Part shown: positions 35,244 to 44,407 of the stretch, one piece after another
Position numbering within the stretch: the stretch's first letter is position 1
Layout of the letters: the number at the start of each line of letters is the position of its first letter
Assembly (NCBI GenBank): GCA_002968845.1
Contig: PVBG01000004.1
Coordinates: 62,001 to 126,000, forward strand
Direction of reading: 5' to 3'
Source: Neorhizobium tomejilense
GTDB taxonomy: Bacteria > Pseudomonadota > Alphaproteobacteria > Rhizobiales > Rhizobiaceae
DNA: 64,000 bases
Program-made: the position numbers and the translations under genes
The notes under the pieces: model-generated
What the model saw: the letters and a program-made list of their open reading frames with translations, nothing else
Databases searched by the model: none
Told to the model about the DNA's origin: nothing

Positions 35244-36143
35244 ATGAACTTGAGGACGATCGCGGCTTTTGCCGCTTTTGCTTTTTCAGCCCTCCCCGCG
35301 CAAGCGGTGGATATCCTGACTGCCAAGGGCCCGGTGCAGGTTGCCGCCTCACCCGCCAAGATCGCGGTCCTGGATATCGCGGCGCTCGATACGCTCGATC
35401 GCCTCGGCATCAAGCCAGCCGGCGTTCCGCAGAAGCTATACCTCCCGCAACTGGAGCCTCTGAAACAGGGCGCGGAAGTCGTCGGCGATCTCTTCGAGCC
35501 CGATCTCGAGGCCCTCAGCGCGCTCGGTCCGGATCTGATCATCGTCGGCGGCCGCTCCTCGACCAAGGCTTCGGCGACCGCGCAGGTTGCGCAGACCATC
35601 GACATGACCATGGATGGCGACGACCTCGTTGCCCAGGCCAAGGAACGGCTGGCTGCCTATGGCGCGCTCTTCGGCAAGACGGACGAAGCCGCTTCCGCCG
35701 TGAAGGAACTGGATGCCCGGATAGAAGCCGCCAAGGCAGCGATTGCCGGCAAGGGCAAAGGCCTGATCATCATGACCAACGGGCCGAAAGTCACCGCCTA
35801 TGGTCCCGGCTCGCGCTTTGGCTGGGTGCATGCCGCGCTGAACCTGCCGGCGGCGGTGCCCGACATCGAAGCCGCCAATCATGGCGAAGCGATCTCCTTC
35901 GAGTTCATTGCCAAGGCAAATCCCGACTGGCTTCTGGTGCTCGACCGCGCCGCCGCGATCGGTTCCGGCGAACAGGGCGCCAGGACGACGCTCGACAACG
36001 AACTGGTCGCCAAGACGACAGCCTGGAAGAAGAACCAGATGATCTATCTGCCAGCTGCAGAATTCTACATCGCCGCCGGCGGGGTGCAGTCGATACAGCG
36101 GGTTGTCGCGACTGTCGCTGAGGCGTTCACCGCCGCCAGATGA
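35244..36143 (+). CDS. Siderophore-binding periplasmic protein (FatB/CeuE/YclQ group)
   Basis: A 299-residue class III binding protein that delivers a ferric siderophore to the inner-membrane ABC importer. Signal peptide residues 1-21 (ending AQA) without a lipobox, then VDILTAKGPVQVAASPAKIAVLD, GDLFEPDLEALSALGPDLIIVGGRSS and FIAKANPDWLLVLDRAAAIG. The same group includes the petrobactin binder YclQ and the tetracatecholate binder CeuE, which agrees with the asb genes upstream. The stop overlaps the first permease start (ATGA). Confidence 0.9.
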   Translation: MNLRTIAAFAAFAFSALPAQAVDILTAKGPVQVAASPAKIAVLDIAALDTLDRLGIKPAGVPQKLYLPQLEPLKQGAEVVGDLFEPDLEALSALGPDLIIVGGRSSTKASATAQVAQTIDMTMDGDDLVAQAKERLAAYGALFGKTDEAASAVKELDARIEAAKAAIAGKGKGLIIMTNGPKVTAYGPGSRFGWVHAALNLPAAVPDIEAANHGEAISFEFIAKANPDWLLVLDRAAAIGSGEQGARTTLDNELVAKTTAWKKNQMIYLPAAEFYIAAGGVQSIQRVVATVAEAFTAAR

Positions 36144-37117
36144 GCATCGCCGCCGCCAAGCAATCGTCGAAAACGGGGTGGATCGCCGGCCTGATGCTTG
36201 CGATCCTTTTTGTTTTCAGCCTTTGCGTCGGGGTTGGCGACATGCCGATCAGCCGGCTGTTCTCGGACGGGCGGGCGCTGGAACTCCTGCTCGTCAGCCG
36301 CCTGCCCCGCACACTCGCGGCGATCCTCGCCGGCGCCGGCCTGGCGATCGCCGGCCTTATCATGCAGACGCTTGCCCGCAACCGCTATGTGGAGCCCTCC
36401 ACCGCCGGAACCGCGCAGAGCGCCGAACTTGGGATCCTGCTTGTCACCTTACTCCTTCCCTCCGCCAGCCTTCTGTTCAAAAGCCTGGCGGCGAGTGCCG
36501 CCGCTCTTCTCGGGACCTCGCTCTTCCTGATGACGGCGCACCGGCTTCCGCCGACGCAGCCTTTTCTCGTGCCGCTCTTCGGGCTCGTCTATGGCGGCGT
36601 CATCGGCGCGGCAGTCACCTTCGTCGCCTGGCGGGCCGACCTTCTGCAATATCTCTCGGTCTGGACCAATGGCGACTTTTCCGGCGTCCTGCGCGGCCGT
36701 TACGAGCTTCTATGGCTCGGGGCACTGATGGTGGTGGTCGCCTGGATCGTCGCCGACCGGCTGACGATCATGGCGCTCGGCCGCGACGCCAGCATCGGGC
36801 TCGGCCTTGACTATGCGCGCATGCTGCAGCTCGGGCTGATCATCGTTTCCGTCATCTCGGCCTTGAGCGTCGTGGTCGTCGGCATGATCCCCTTCGTCGG
36901 CCTCGTGGTGCCGAACATTGTCTCCCGGCTGATGGGCGACAATATGCGCGGCACGCTGCCTTTCGTGGCCGCCAGCGGCGCGATCCTGGTACTCGGCTGC
37001 GACATTCTCGGACGGCTGCTCCGCTATCCTTACGAAATTCCGGTCGGGACGATGATGGGTTGCGTCGGCGGGCTGATTTTCCTCTGGCTTCTGTTCCGGC
37101 GGCCTTCCCATGTCTGA
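36140..37117 (+). CDS. Ferric siderophore ABC permease (FecCD family, FatD/CeuB-like)
   Basis: A 325-residue inner-membrane permease with nine to ten helices. Typical sites: SRLPRTLAAILAGAGLAIAGLIMQTLARNRYVEPSTAGTAQSAELG and the ATPase-coupling VVVVGMIPFVGLVVPNIVSRLMGDN. The start is coupled to the binding protein and the end overlaps the second permease by 8 bases. It forms a heterodimer with that gene's product. Confidence 0.92.
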   Translation: MSIAAAKQSSKTGWIAGLMLAILFVFSLCVGVGDMPISRLFSDGRALELLLVSRLPRTLAAILAGAGLAIAGLIMQTLARNRYVEPSTAGTAQSAELGILLVTLLLPSASLLFKSLAASAAALLGTSLFLMTAHRLPPTQPFLVPLFGLVYGGVIGAAVTFVAWRADLLQYLSVWTNGDFSGVLRGRYELLWLGALMVVVAWIVADRLTIMALGRDASIGLGLDYARMLQLGLIIVSVISALSVVVVGMIPFVGLVVPNIVSRLMGDNMRGTLPFVAASGAILVLGCDILGRLLRYPYEIPVGTMMGCVGGLIFLWLLFRRPSHV

Positions 37118-38069
37118 GCGCCGGCACATGCCCGATCGTCGGCTTCTCTGTCTTGCCGGGGCAGCCCTCCTCTGCATCGTCGCGTTCATGACGATCGGCC
37201 TGCGCGGCAATATCGGCTTCGTGCTCGCCCTGCGCGCCATGAAGCTTGCCGCCCTGCTGCAGGTGAGCGTGTCGATCGCCGTCTCGACGGTGATCTTTCA
37301 GACCGTCACCAACAACCGTATCCTGACGCCGTCGATCATGGGTCTCGACGCGCTTTACCTGTTCGGCCAGATGCTGCTCGTCTTCCTGCTCGGCGGGCTC
37401 GGTTATGCGGCGCTCGACGCGCAGCTGAAATTCGGCGGCGAGATTGTCGTACTGATGGCACTGGCAACGGGCCTCCTCCTGCCGATGCTCCGCCGCCGCA
37501 CCGATATGGGTCTGATGCTGCTCGCCGGCATCATCTTCGGCATCCTGTTCCGCAGCCTGCATTCCCTGCTGGCGCGCCTGATCGATCCCAATGACTTCGC
37601 CGTCGTCCAGGGCGCGAGTTTCGCCAACTTCAACGACGTCCGCACCGACCTTCTCGCCTTTGCCGCCATCCTCACAATCGCCGGCATCGTGATTGCCTGG
37701 AGGGCCCGGCACGTGCTCGATGTCATGGCACTCGGCGCAGATACGGCGACCGGGCTCGGGATCAGCTGGTCGCGCACCGTCACCGGGCTGCTGCTGCTCG
37801 TCTCGGCGCTTGTCGCCGTTTCGACGGCGCTGGTGGGGCCAGTCGCATTTTTCGGCCTGCTGGTCGTGGCGCTTGCCGAACGCATCGTCGATACGCGCAG
37901 CCACGCAGCTCTGATGCCGGCCACCATGTTGACGGCCGTCATCATCCTCGTCGGCGGACAGACGCTGTTTCAGCATGCTCTGGGCAGCAGTTCGACACTC
38001 GGCGTCGTCATCGAATTCGTCGGCGGCTTCGCCTTTCTTGTTCTGCTCGTTTTCGGGAGCCGCAAATGA
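37110..38069 (+). CDS. Ferric siderophore ABC permease (FecCD family, FatC/CeuC-like)
   Basis: The second, more divergent permease of the pair (319 residues). The segment VIFQTVTNNRILTPSIMGLDALYLFGQ is the hallmark of the FatC/CeuC/VctG subgroup. It ends with VVIEFVGGFAFLVLLVF. The presence of this subgroup links the importer to Fat/Ceu/Vct/Ycl systems for catecholate siderophores. It overlaps its neighbours on both sides (8 bases; ATGA). Confidence 0.92.
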   Translation: MSERRHMPDRRLLCLAGAALLCIVAFMTIGLRGNIGFVLALRAMKLAALLQVSVSIAVSTVIFQTVTNNRILTPSIMGLDALYLFGQMLLVFLLGGLGYAALDAQLKFGGEIVVLMALATGLLLPMLRRRTDMGLMLLAGIIFGILFRSLHSLLARLIDPNDFAVVQGASFANFNDVRTDLLAFAAILTIAGIVIAWRARHVLDVMALGADTATGLGISWSRTVTGLLLLVSALVAVSTALVGPVAFFGLLVVALAERIVDTRSHAALMPATMLTAVIILVGGQTLFQHALGSSSTLGVVIEFVGGFAFLVLLVFGSRK

Positions 38070-38824
38070 TCCGGATAGAAAACGTCTCGCTGCGGCACGG
38101 CCAGACGCAGATCCTCCACGACATTTCGCTGACGATCCCGAAGGGCGGCATCACCGCTCTGGTCGGCCCGAACGGCGCAGGCAAGTCCTCGCTCCTGTCG
38201 CTCATCGCCCGGCTGCAGCCGTTGCAGGCCGGCAGGATCAGTGTCGACGGTTTCCCCGTCGACACGACACCGAACCGCGATCTCGCCCGAATCCTCGCCA
38301 TCCTGCGGCAGGATTCGATCGTCACCAGCCGGCTGCGCGTGCGCGAACTCGTGGGCTTCGGCCGTTTTCCGCATGGACGCGGACGCCTGACGCCTGACGA
38401 TTACGCAATCATCGACCAGTCGCTGCAGCAGTTCGACCTGACGGATCTTTCCGACCGCTTCATCGAAACCCTTTCCGGCGGCCAGCGGCAGCGAGCCCTG
38501 GTGGCGATGGCCTTTGCCCAGGGGACGGACTATCTGCTGCTCGACGAACCGCTCAACAATCTCGACATGTATTTCGCCCGGGAACTGATGCGTTCGCTCC
38601 GCAGGATCGCCGATGAAAACGGAAAGACCATTGTCATCGTGCTGCACGACATCAACCAGGCGGGTGCCCATGCCGACCGGATCGTGGCAATGAAAGCCGG
38701 CCGGATTGTCGCCGACGGCACGCCTTCCGACCTGCTGACGCCCAACACCCTGCAAGCCATCTTCGGTTTCGAGATGCGGGTGGAAACGTTCGACGATACG
38801 CCGGTTGTCTTGCATTTCCGCTAG
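38066..38824 (+). CDS. Ferric siderophore ABC ATPase (FatE/CeuD-like)
   Basis: A 252-residue ATPase that powers the two permeases. Walker A GPNGAGKSS (33-41), Q-loop in LRQDSIVTSRLRV, signature LSGGQRQRALVAMA, Walker B YLLLDEPLNNLD and H-loop VLHDINQAGAHADRI are all intact. The ATG overlaps the permease stop. It closes the receptor-to-importer run that begins at 32504. Confidence 0.94.
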   Translation: MIRIENVSLRHGQTQILHDISLTIPKGGITALVGPNGAGKSSLLSLIARLQPLQAGRISVDGFPVDTTPNRDLARILAILRQDSIVTSRLRVRELVGFGRFPHGRGRLTPDDYAIIDQSLQQFDLTDLSDRFIETLSGGQRQRALVAMAFAQGTDYLLLDEPLNNLDMYFARELMRSLRRIADENGKTIVIVLHDINQAGAHADRIVAMKAGRIVADGTPSDLLTPNTLQAIFGFEMRVETFDDTPVVLHFR

Positions 38825-38925
38825 GCCGGGACCTTCAACGGGGCGGAAACAAGTGAACCTGCCCGGAGTTGAGACCATCTGAACCTTCGCCATCCGACCG
38901 CCGGGAATATCAGCTCGTTGCGCCG

Positions 38926-38943
38926 TTGACAAATTGTCGACAA
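38926..38943. promoter_or_regulatory. -35 element overlapped by TTGTC/GACAA palindromes
   Basis: TTGACAAATTGTCGACAA contains two overlapping perfect palindromes, GACAAATTGTC (38928-38938) and TTGTCGACAA (38934-38943). It begins with a consensus -35 hexamer TTGACA; CATATT about 19 bases on may be the -10. A repressor sitting here would block the promoter. The half-site matches that of the GntR sites at 16280 and 18697, though the regulator for this operon is not identified. Confidence 0.5.
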
Positions 38944-38972
38944 AGTGATGACATATTCTTATCAAGGCGGGG

Positions 38973-39164
38973 ATGAGGCAGTTGACGGAAAGACCGAAAG
39001 AAATTCGGAGCCGGGAAAGCAGGCGGGTAGCGATGGGGGTGGCTGCCGGCAGCCGCCACGCCAGACGTCACGCCAGACGTCACGAGCATCTCGTGAATTC
39101 CGCTGCCGATGCCTTCAATCAGGCGCCCTGCGCCGCCGCAATCGGTAGGGAGTTCCCCGCGTGA
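38973..39164 (+). CDS. Possible 63-residue upstream reading frame
   Basis: An ATG preceded by AAGGCGGGG opens a frame of 63 codons whose TGA overlaps the GTG start of the next gene (GTGA). The product is rich in arginine and histidine (RHARRHARRHEH from the tandem repeat) and resembles no family that I know. Its position suggests translational coupling or a leader peptide, but chance is a real alternative in GC-rich DNA. Confidence 0.25.
   Translation: MRQLTERPKEIRSRESRRVAMGVAAGSRHARRHARRHEHLVNSAADAFNQAPCAAAIGREFPA
39057..39080 (+). repeat. 12-bp tandem duplication
   Basis: CACGCCAGACGT occurs twice in direct succession (39057-39068, 39069-39080), followed by a partial third copy (CACG). 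It lies in the importer leader and encodes the repeated RHA(R) in the possible upstream frame. Confidence 0.8.
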
Positions 39165-40993
39165 CGCCAACCGCCTCCACCCCTCTTCTGGCCGTGGACG
39201 ACCTGTCGGTCGAGTTCGGCGCTTCCCGCGTCATCGAGAACCTGAGCTTCTCCGTCTCAGCCGGCCAGACGGTCGCAATCGTCGGCGAGTCCGGTTCGGG
39301 CAAGTCGGTGACGTCGCTGTCGATCATGCGGCTTGCCGACATGCTCGGCGCCAGCTATCCGACCGGACGCATCCTGTTCCAGACCGCAGCCGGCGAGATC
39401 GATCTGCTGAAGCTCGACCAGAAGAAGATGCGCAGCATTCGCGGCAAGGAGATCTCGATGATCTTCCAGGAACCGATGACCTCGCTGAACCCCGTCTTCA
39501 CGATCGGCGACCAGGTAGCCGAGATTCTGAAACTGCATGAGGGCAAGTCGAACAGCGCGGCACTCGCCGAAGCGAAGCGGCTGCTCGACATGGTCCGCCT
39601 GCCGGATGCCGCGGAACTCTTGACCCGTTATCCGCACCAGCTTTCGGGCGGCATGCGCCAGCGTGTGATGATCGCCATGGCACTCGCCTGCCGGCCGCGG
39701 CTGTTGATCGCCGACGAGCCGACCACGGCGCTCGACGTCACCATCCAGGCGCAGATCCTCAATATCTTGCGCGACCTGCAGAAGGAACTCGGCGCCGCCG
39801 TCATCTTCATCACCCATGACATGGGCGTCGTCGCCGAGATGGCCGACGACGTGGTGGTGATGTGGAAGGGCAAGGCGGTGGAAAAGGGCAAGGCTCTCGA
39901 TATTTTCGAACGGCCGACCAATGCCTATACGCGCACGCTGCTCGCAGCAGTGCCGAAGCTCGGCAGCATGACCGGCGAAGAGTTTCCCAAGCGCCTGCCG
40001 CTGACCGTGCTCGAAGACGGAGAACCAAGGCTCTCGGGTGTCGAGCGCATCCAGAATACTGCCCGCTACGATGCCGCTCCGCTCCTGTCGGTGCGCGATC
40101 TCGTGGTGCGTTTCGACATCAAGAAGGGCCTGCTCGGCAAGGTCACTCACCGCGTCCATGCGGTGGAAAAGGTCTCCTTCGACATCCATCCAGGTGAGAC
40201 GCTGGCGCTGGTCGGCGAATCCGGATCGGGCAAATCGACGATCGGCCGTACCATCCAGCAGCTTCAAAAGGCAACGGCCGGCAATATCACCTTCTCGGGC
40301 AAGCCACTGTCGGCGATGAGCATGGCGGAACGGCACAACCTGCGCCGGGACGTGCAATATATCTTCCAGGACCCGTTCGCCTCGCTCGATCCGCGCAAGA
40401 CGGTCGGTTTCTCGATCGCCGAGCCGATCCGCACCCACGGCCTTCTCGATAACGAGAAGGAGATCGCAAAAACCGTCGATGCCCTGCTAGAACGGGTCGG
40501 CCTCACCTCCGCGCATGCCCGCCGTTATCCGCACGAGTTCTCCGGCGGCCAGCGCCAGCGCGTCTGTATCGCCCGCGCGCTCGCCTCGAAACCGAAGCTG
40601 ATCATCGCCGACGAGGCGCTTTCCGCACTTGATGTCTCGATCCAGGCCCAGATCATCAACCTGTTCATGGACCTGCAGGAAGAACGCGGCCTCGCCTACC
40701 TCTTCATCAGCCATGACATGGCCGTGGTCGAGAAGATGAGCCACCGGGTGGCGGTGCTCTATCTCGGGCAGATCATGGAATTCGGCAATCGCCGCCAGAT
40801 CTTCGAAACGCCGTCGCACGACTATACGCGCCGGCTTCTCTCGGCCGTGCCGGTCGCCGATCCGCGCCGGCGCAAGCCGCTGGCGATGATCGAGGGAGAC
40901 ATTCCAAGCCCGGTCAGGGCTGTCGGCAACGAACCGGTGCTTCTCGCCCGGGAGGAGATCGCGCCCGGACATTACGTGGCGCGCAGCGCGTGA
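39161..40993 (+). CDS. Tandem ABC ATPase of an oligopeptide-type importer (GsiA/DppDF fusion)
   Basis: A 610-residue protein with two complete ATPase domains. The first (about 8-265) has [24 protein letters not shown] and [12 protein letters not shown]. The second (about 305-560) has [24 protein letters not shown] and [12 protein letters not shown], where the usual proline after the glutamate is alanine. It powers the permeases encoded downstream. GTG 39161 is preceded by AGGGAG. Fused DppD-DppF proteins of this kind are common in rhizobia. Substrate is set by the binding protein that follows. Confidence 0.93.
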   Translation: MTPTASTPLLAVDDLSVEFGASRVIENLSFSVSAGQTVAIVGESGSGKSVTSLSIMRLADMLGASYPTGRILFQTAAGEIDLLKLDQKKMRSIRGKEISMIFQEPMTSLNPVFTIGDQVAEILKLHEGKSNSAALAEAKRLLDMVRLPDAAELLTRYPHQLSGGMRQRVMIAMALACRPRLLIADEPTTALDVTIQAQILNILRDLQKELGAAVIFITHDMGVVAEMADDVVVMWKGKAVEKGKALDIFERPTNAYTRTLLAAVPKLGSMTGEEFPKRLPLTVLEDGEPRLSGVERIQNTARYDAAPLLSVRDLVVRFDIKKGLLGKVTHRVHAVEKVSFDIHPGETLALVGESGSGKSTIGRTIQQLQKATAGNITFSGKPLSAMSMAERHNLRRDVQYIFQDPFASLDPRKTVGFSIAEPIRTHGLLDNEKEIAKTVDALLERVGLTSAHARRYPHEFSGGQRQRVCIARALASKPKLIIADEALSALDVSIQAQIINLFMDLQEERGLAYLFISHDMAVVEKMSHRVAVLYLGQIMEFGNRRQIFETPSHDYTRRLLSAVPVADPRRRKPLAMIEGDIPSPVRAVGNEPVLLAREEIAPGHYVARSA

Positions 40994-41030
40994 CGATTTG
41001 ACATTCGGTTTTTCAACAGGAGCAAAAACG

Positions 41031-42566
41031 ATGATAAAAATGCAGAGGGGCTTGCGGACGGCATTCGTGGCGATGGCGCTCGCAGGCACGGCATTCGCGC
41101 CGGTCTCGGCTCTCGCCGCCGGCAAGCTGACGGTGTCCTCGCCGCAGGATCCGGGCAGCTGGGATCCGATCGACACTTTCCTGGTCAACTGGGCCTCGGT
41201 CTCGACCAATATCTTTGACGGCCTCACCTATCGCGGCCCCGACCTGAAGCTCGTCCCGGGTCTCGCGACTTCCTGGGACGTGCTCGACAACGGCATGCGC
41301 ATCCGCTTCAAGCTGCGTGAAGGCGTGAAATTCCACAATGGCGAGGCTTTCGACGCCAATGCCGTCAAATTCACCTTCGACCGCCTGCTCGGAGCCGAAG
41401 GCGCCAAAGGTCCGCAACAGTCCAACTACAATTCGATCGGCAGCGTCGAGATCATCGACGCCAACACCGTCGAGTTCAAGATGAAAGTCGCCGATCCGGT
41501 CATCCTCACCAAGCTCGCCGGTTACGGCGGCATGATCGTTCCGCCGAAATATATCGCCGAAAAGGGCGACGCCTATTTCAACGCCCATCCGGTCGGTACC
41601 GGCGCCTTCAAATTCGTCTCCTACGAGCCGAAGGTGAACATCGTCCTCGCCGCTAACCCGGACTACTTCGGCGGCGCGCCAAAAATTTCGGATCTCGAAT
41701 ACAAGTTCATCTCCGAGCCGGCGACAGCGGTTGCCGAACTGCAGGCCGGCCGCGTCGATCTGGTCATTCCGCCGACCATTCCGATCGGCATGATCCCGAC
41801 CATCCAGGGTAATGCCAAGCTCGCCGTGGTCGCCTCGCCGGGCCCGACAGTCTACGCACTGCGCTTCAACACGCGCGACGGCATCACCAAGGATCCGAAG
41901 GTCCGCCAGGCCCTGATCATGGGCGTCGATCGCGATGCGATCATCAAGACGATCCTCGGTGGGCAGGCGGAACCGATCGCAAGCTTCCAGGGACCGCTGT
42001 CCTTCGGCTTCGACAAGGCCATGAAGCCGCTGCCCTTCGATCCGGCCAAGGCCCAGGCGCTCCTGAAGGAAGCCGGCGTCGCTCCGGGCGCTGCCCTGCA
42101 GATCGACCTACGCGGCAACGAGGCGACCTTCATCGAAGTCGCCCAGGCGATCTCCGCCTATCTGCAGGTGATCGGCATCACCGCGACGATCAAGCCTTAT
42201 GAAACAAACGTCCTGCTGAACGACATCATCCCGAATGGAAAGACGGGAGCGATGTTCCAGCAGTCGTGGGGCGGCTGGACGCTCGACTACGACAACACTG
42301 CGGTCTCGATGTACAAGACCAAGGAAAAGTGGAACCCCTACGACAGCGATCCGAAGATGGACGATATGCTTGCCAAGCAGCGCACCGTCACCGACGTTGC
42401 CCAGCGCGAAAAGCTATTGCAGGAAATCGCCCATTACGCCGCCGACCGGGCGCTGGAAATGCCGCTCTACAATTTGAAGGCCATCTTCGGCATCAATAAG
42501 CGGGTGAAGAATTTCACGCCGGTGCCGGATAGCCGCCTGAAGTTCACCGACGTCACCGTCGACTAA
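41031..42566 (+). CDS. Periplasmic peptide-binding protein (SBP family 5)
   Basis: A 511-residue binding protein with a signal peptide (about 1-27, ending ALAAG) and the family 5 fold: LVPGLATSWDVLDNGMRIRFKLREGVKFHNGEAFDANAVKFTFDR in the first part and VRQALIMGVDRDAIIKTILGG later. AGGAGC 10 bases upstream sets the start at 41031. Ligands of this family are peptides, opines, nickel or glutathione; the downstream peptidase favours a peptide or an amidated amino acid. Confidence 0.92.
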   Translation: MIKMQRGLRTAFVAMALAGTAFAPVSALAAGKLTVSSPQDPGSWDPIDTFLVNWASVSTNIFDGLTYRGPDLKLVPGLATSWDVLDNGMRIRFKLREGVKFHNGEAFDANAVKFTFDRLLGAEGAKGPQQSNYNSIGSVEIIDANTVEFKMKVADPVILTKLAGYGGMIVPPKYIAEKGDAYFNAHPVGTGAFKFVSYEPKVNIVLAANPDYFGGAPKISDLEYKFISEPATAVAELQAGRVDLVIPPTIPIGMIPTIQGNAKLAVVASPGPTVYALRFNTRDGITKDPKVRQALIMGVDRDAIIKTILGGQAEPIASFQGPLSFGFDKAMKPLPFDPAKAQALLKEAGVAPGAALQIDLRGNEATFIEVAQAISAYLQVIGITATIKPYETNVLLNDIIPNGKTGAMFQQSWGGWTLDYDNTAVSMYKTKEKWNPYDSDPKMDDMLAKQRTVTDVAQREKLLQEIAHYAADRALEMPLYNLKAIFGINKRVKNFTPVPDSRLKFTDVTVD

Positions 42567-42574
42567 AACTTCGC

Positions 42575-42606
42575 GAGCCGCCGCCTTCGACTGGGGGCGG
42601 CGGCTC
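42575..42606 (+). other. Intercistronic hairpin after the binding-protein gene
   Basis: GAGCCGCCGCC (42575-42585) pairs perfectly with GGCGGCGGCTC (42596-42606) around a 10-base loop. No T-run follows. A hairpin directly after the binding protein gene is typical of ABC operons, where it protects that part of the mRNA and lets the binding protein be made in excess over the permeases. Confidence 0.7.
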
Positions 42607-42632
42607 CAACAAGAAAACAAGGGAACGAGAGA

Positions 42633-43556
42633 TTGGCCGCATTCCTGTTGAAACGCCTGGCTCAGGCGATTTTCGTCGTGATCGCCGTGACGCTGACGGT
42701 TGCTTTCGCGATCCGCCTGACCGGCGATCCGGCGCTGATGCTGACGCAGGGAGCCGGCAGCGTCACCGAGGCCGATCTCGTGCGCATCCGCGAGGGGCTG
42801 GGGCTCAACGAGCCGTTCTTCGTTCAATACCTGAATTTCCTGAAAGGCATCTTCACGCTCGATTTCGGCAACAGCTTCCTCGGCGGCACGCCGGTATCGC
42901 TGCTGATCGGCAAGGCACTGCCGGCGACGCTGGCGCTCGCCTTCACCTCGCTGATCGTCTCGATCGTGATTTCCATTCCGCTCGGCATCAAGGCCGCCAC
43001 CACGCGTGGCAAGTGGGCCGACCAGATGATCCGCATCCTGTCGCTCGTCGGCCTGTCATTCCCGAACTTCTGGCTGGCGACGATGCTGGTGCTGCTTTTC
43101 GCGATCGCCCTGCCTCTGTTGCCGCCGAGCGGCATGGACGGATTTGAAAGCTTCATCCTGCCGGCCGTCACCATGGGCATCATCCTGACGGCGACCAATG
43201 TCCGCCTGGTGCGCACCACCATGCTGGAGACGCTGCGCTCGCAATATATCATGGTCGCCCGCGCCAAGGGTCTCAGCGAAAACGCCGTGCTTTACAAACA
43301 TGCGCTGAGGAACTGCGCCATTCCGCTGATCACCTATTTCGGCCTGCAGTTCGGCGGCCTGCTGGGCGGCATCGTCGTCGTCGAGCGCGTCTTCAACTGG
43401 CCGGGCCTCGGCACGCTCGCCTTCGACGCCGTCGGCGCCCGGGACTATCCGGTGCTGCAGGCGGTCATCACCGTGCTGTCGCTGATGATCATCGGCATCA
43501 ACCTTCTGGTCGACATCGCCTACGGCCTTGTCGATCCCCGCATCCGGACGGAGTGA
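42633..43556 (+). CDS. Peptide ABC permease, DppB type
   Basis: A 307-residue permease with six helices. Family marks: RLAQAIFVVIAVTLTVAFAIRLTGDPA, the periplasmic GLGLNEPFFVQYLNFLKG, the coupling loop YIMVARAKGLSENAVLYKHALRNCAIPLI and the end VVVERVFNWPGLGTLAFDAV. The start is TTG 42633, with GAGAGA just before it; the first helix begins at once, so no later start is likely. It pairs with the DppC-type permease 5 bases downstream. Confidence 0.92.
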   Translation: MAAFLLKRLAQAIFVVIAVTLTVAFAIRLTGDPALMLTQGAGSVTEADLVRIREGLGLNEPFFVQYLNFLKGIFTLDFGNSFLGGTPVSLLIGKALPATLALAFTSLIVSIVISIPLGIKAATTRGKWADQMIRILSLVGLSFPNFWLATMLVLLFAIALPLLPPSGMDGFESFILPAVTMGIILTATNVRLVRTTMLETLRSQYIMVARAKGLSENAVLYKHALRNCAIPLITYFGLQFGGLLGGIVVVERVFNWPGLGTLAFDAVGARDYPVLQAVITVLSLMIIGINLLVDIAYGLVDPRIRTE

Positions 43557-43561
43557 GAGCC

Positions 43562-44407
43562 ATGGCCTCGCGCACTGCTTCCTCGAATTTCCTGAAACTC
43601 GAATTTGTCCTCGGTGCCCTGCTGGTCGGCGTCATCGGCATTGCCGTCATCTTTTCCGGCGTGATCTTTCCCGGCGGCGCCGAAAAGATCGACCTGATGT
43701 CGCGCCTCGTACCGCCATTCGTCAGGCCGGCACATGTTTTCGGCACCGATCCGCTCGGACGCGACGTGCTCGCCCGCGTGATGGCCGGCGGCAAGATCTC
43801 GTTGCTGGTCGGCTTCGTCTCGGTTGCCGGCGGCGTCACCATCGGCGTCGTCATGGGGCTGATCGCCGGGTATTATCGGGGCATCTGGGACATGCTGGTG
43901 ATGCGGTTTGCCGATATCCAGCTGGCAATGCCCTTCATCCTGCTCGCCATCACCTTCATCGCCATCGTCGGCGGCGGGCTGGCGAATACCATCATCCTGC
44001 TGATCGTCTCGCAATGGGTGCAATATGCCCGCCTTGTCCGCGGCTCGGTGCTGACGTTGCGCGAGCGCGAATTCATCCTTTCGGCCCGCGCGATCGGGGT
44101 CAAGGACTGGCGGATCATCGTCCAGCACCTGCTGCCCAACCTTATCGGACCGGTCATCGTGCTGATGACGCTCAACGTCGCCACCAATATCCTGCTCGAA
44201 TCGAGCCTCACCTTCCTCGGCCTCGGCATCGACCCGACCATCCCGAGCTGGGGCGGCATGCTCGCCGAAGGCCGCACCTATCTGCAGACCGCCTGGTGGG
44301 TCAGCGTTTTCCCCGGCCTTGCCATCCTCCTCACCGTCCTTGGCCTCAACCTCCTCGGCGACTGGCTGCGCGACAGTCTCGATCCCACAGGCAGAACCTC
44401 CGCATGA
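43562..44407 (+). CDS. Peptide ABC permease, DppC type
   Basis: A 281-residue permease with five to six helices: HVFGTDPLGRDVLARVMAGGKISLLVGFVSV near the start, coupling loop EFILSARAIGVKDWRIIVQHLLPNLIGPVIV, then LESSLTFLGLGIDPTIPSWGGMLAEGR. ATG 43562 follows GGAGTGAG; a GTG at 43553 is the alternative. The stop overlaps the peptidase start as ATGA. A long open frame in another phase across this gene is a shadow. Confidence 0.93.
   Translation: MASRTASSNFLKLEFVLGALLVGVIGIAVIFSGVIFPGGAEKIDLMSRLVPPFVRPAHVFGTDPLGRDVLARVMAGGKISLLVGFVSVAGGVTIGVVMGLIAGYYRGIWDMLVMRFADIQLAMPFILLAITFIAIVGGGLANTIILLIVSQWVQYARLVRGSVLTLREREFILSARAIGVKDWRIIVQHLLPNLIGPVIVLMTLNVATNILLESSLTFLGLGIDPTIPSWGGMLAEGRTYLQTAWWVSVFPGLAILLTVLGLNLLGDWLRDSLDPTGRTSA

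Larger units (their letters stand above)
38825..39160 (+). other. 336-base leader of the peptide importer operon
   Basis: Contains a -35-like TTGACA at 38926 overlapped by TTGTC/GACAA palindromes, a 12-bp tandem repeat at 39057-39080 and a possible 63-residue upstream reading frame from 38973 that runs into the importer start. No terminator with a T-tract is visible after the siderophore ATPase. Confidence 0.5.
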
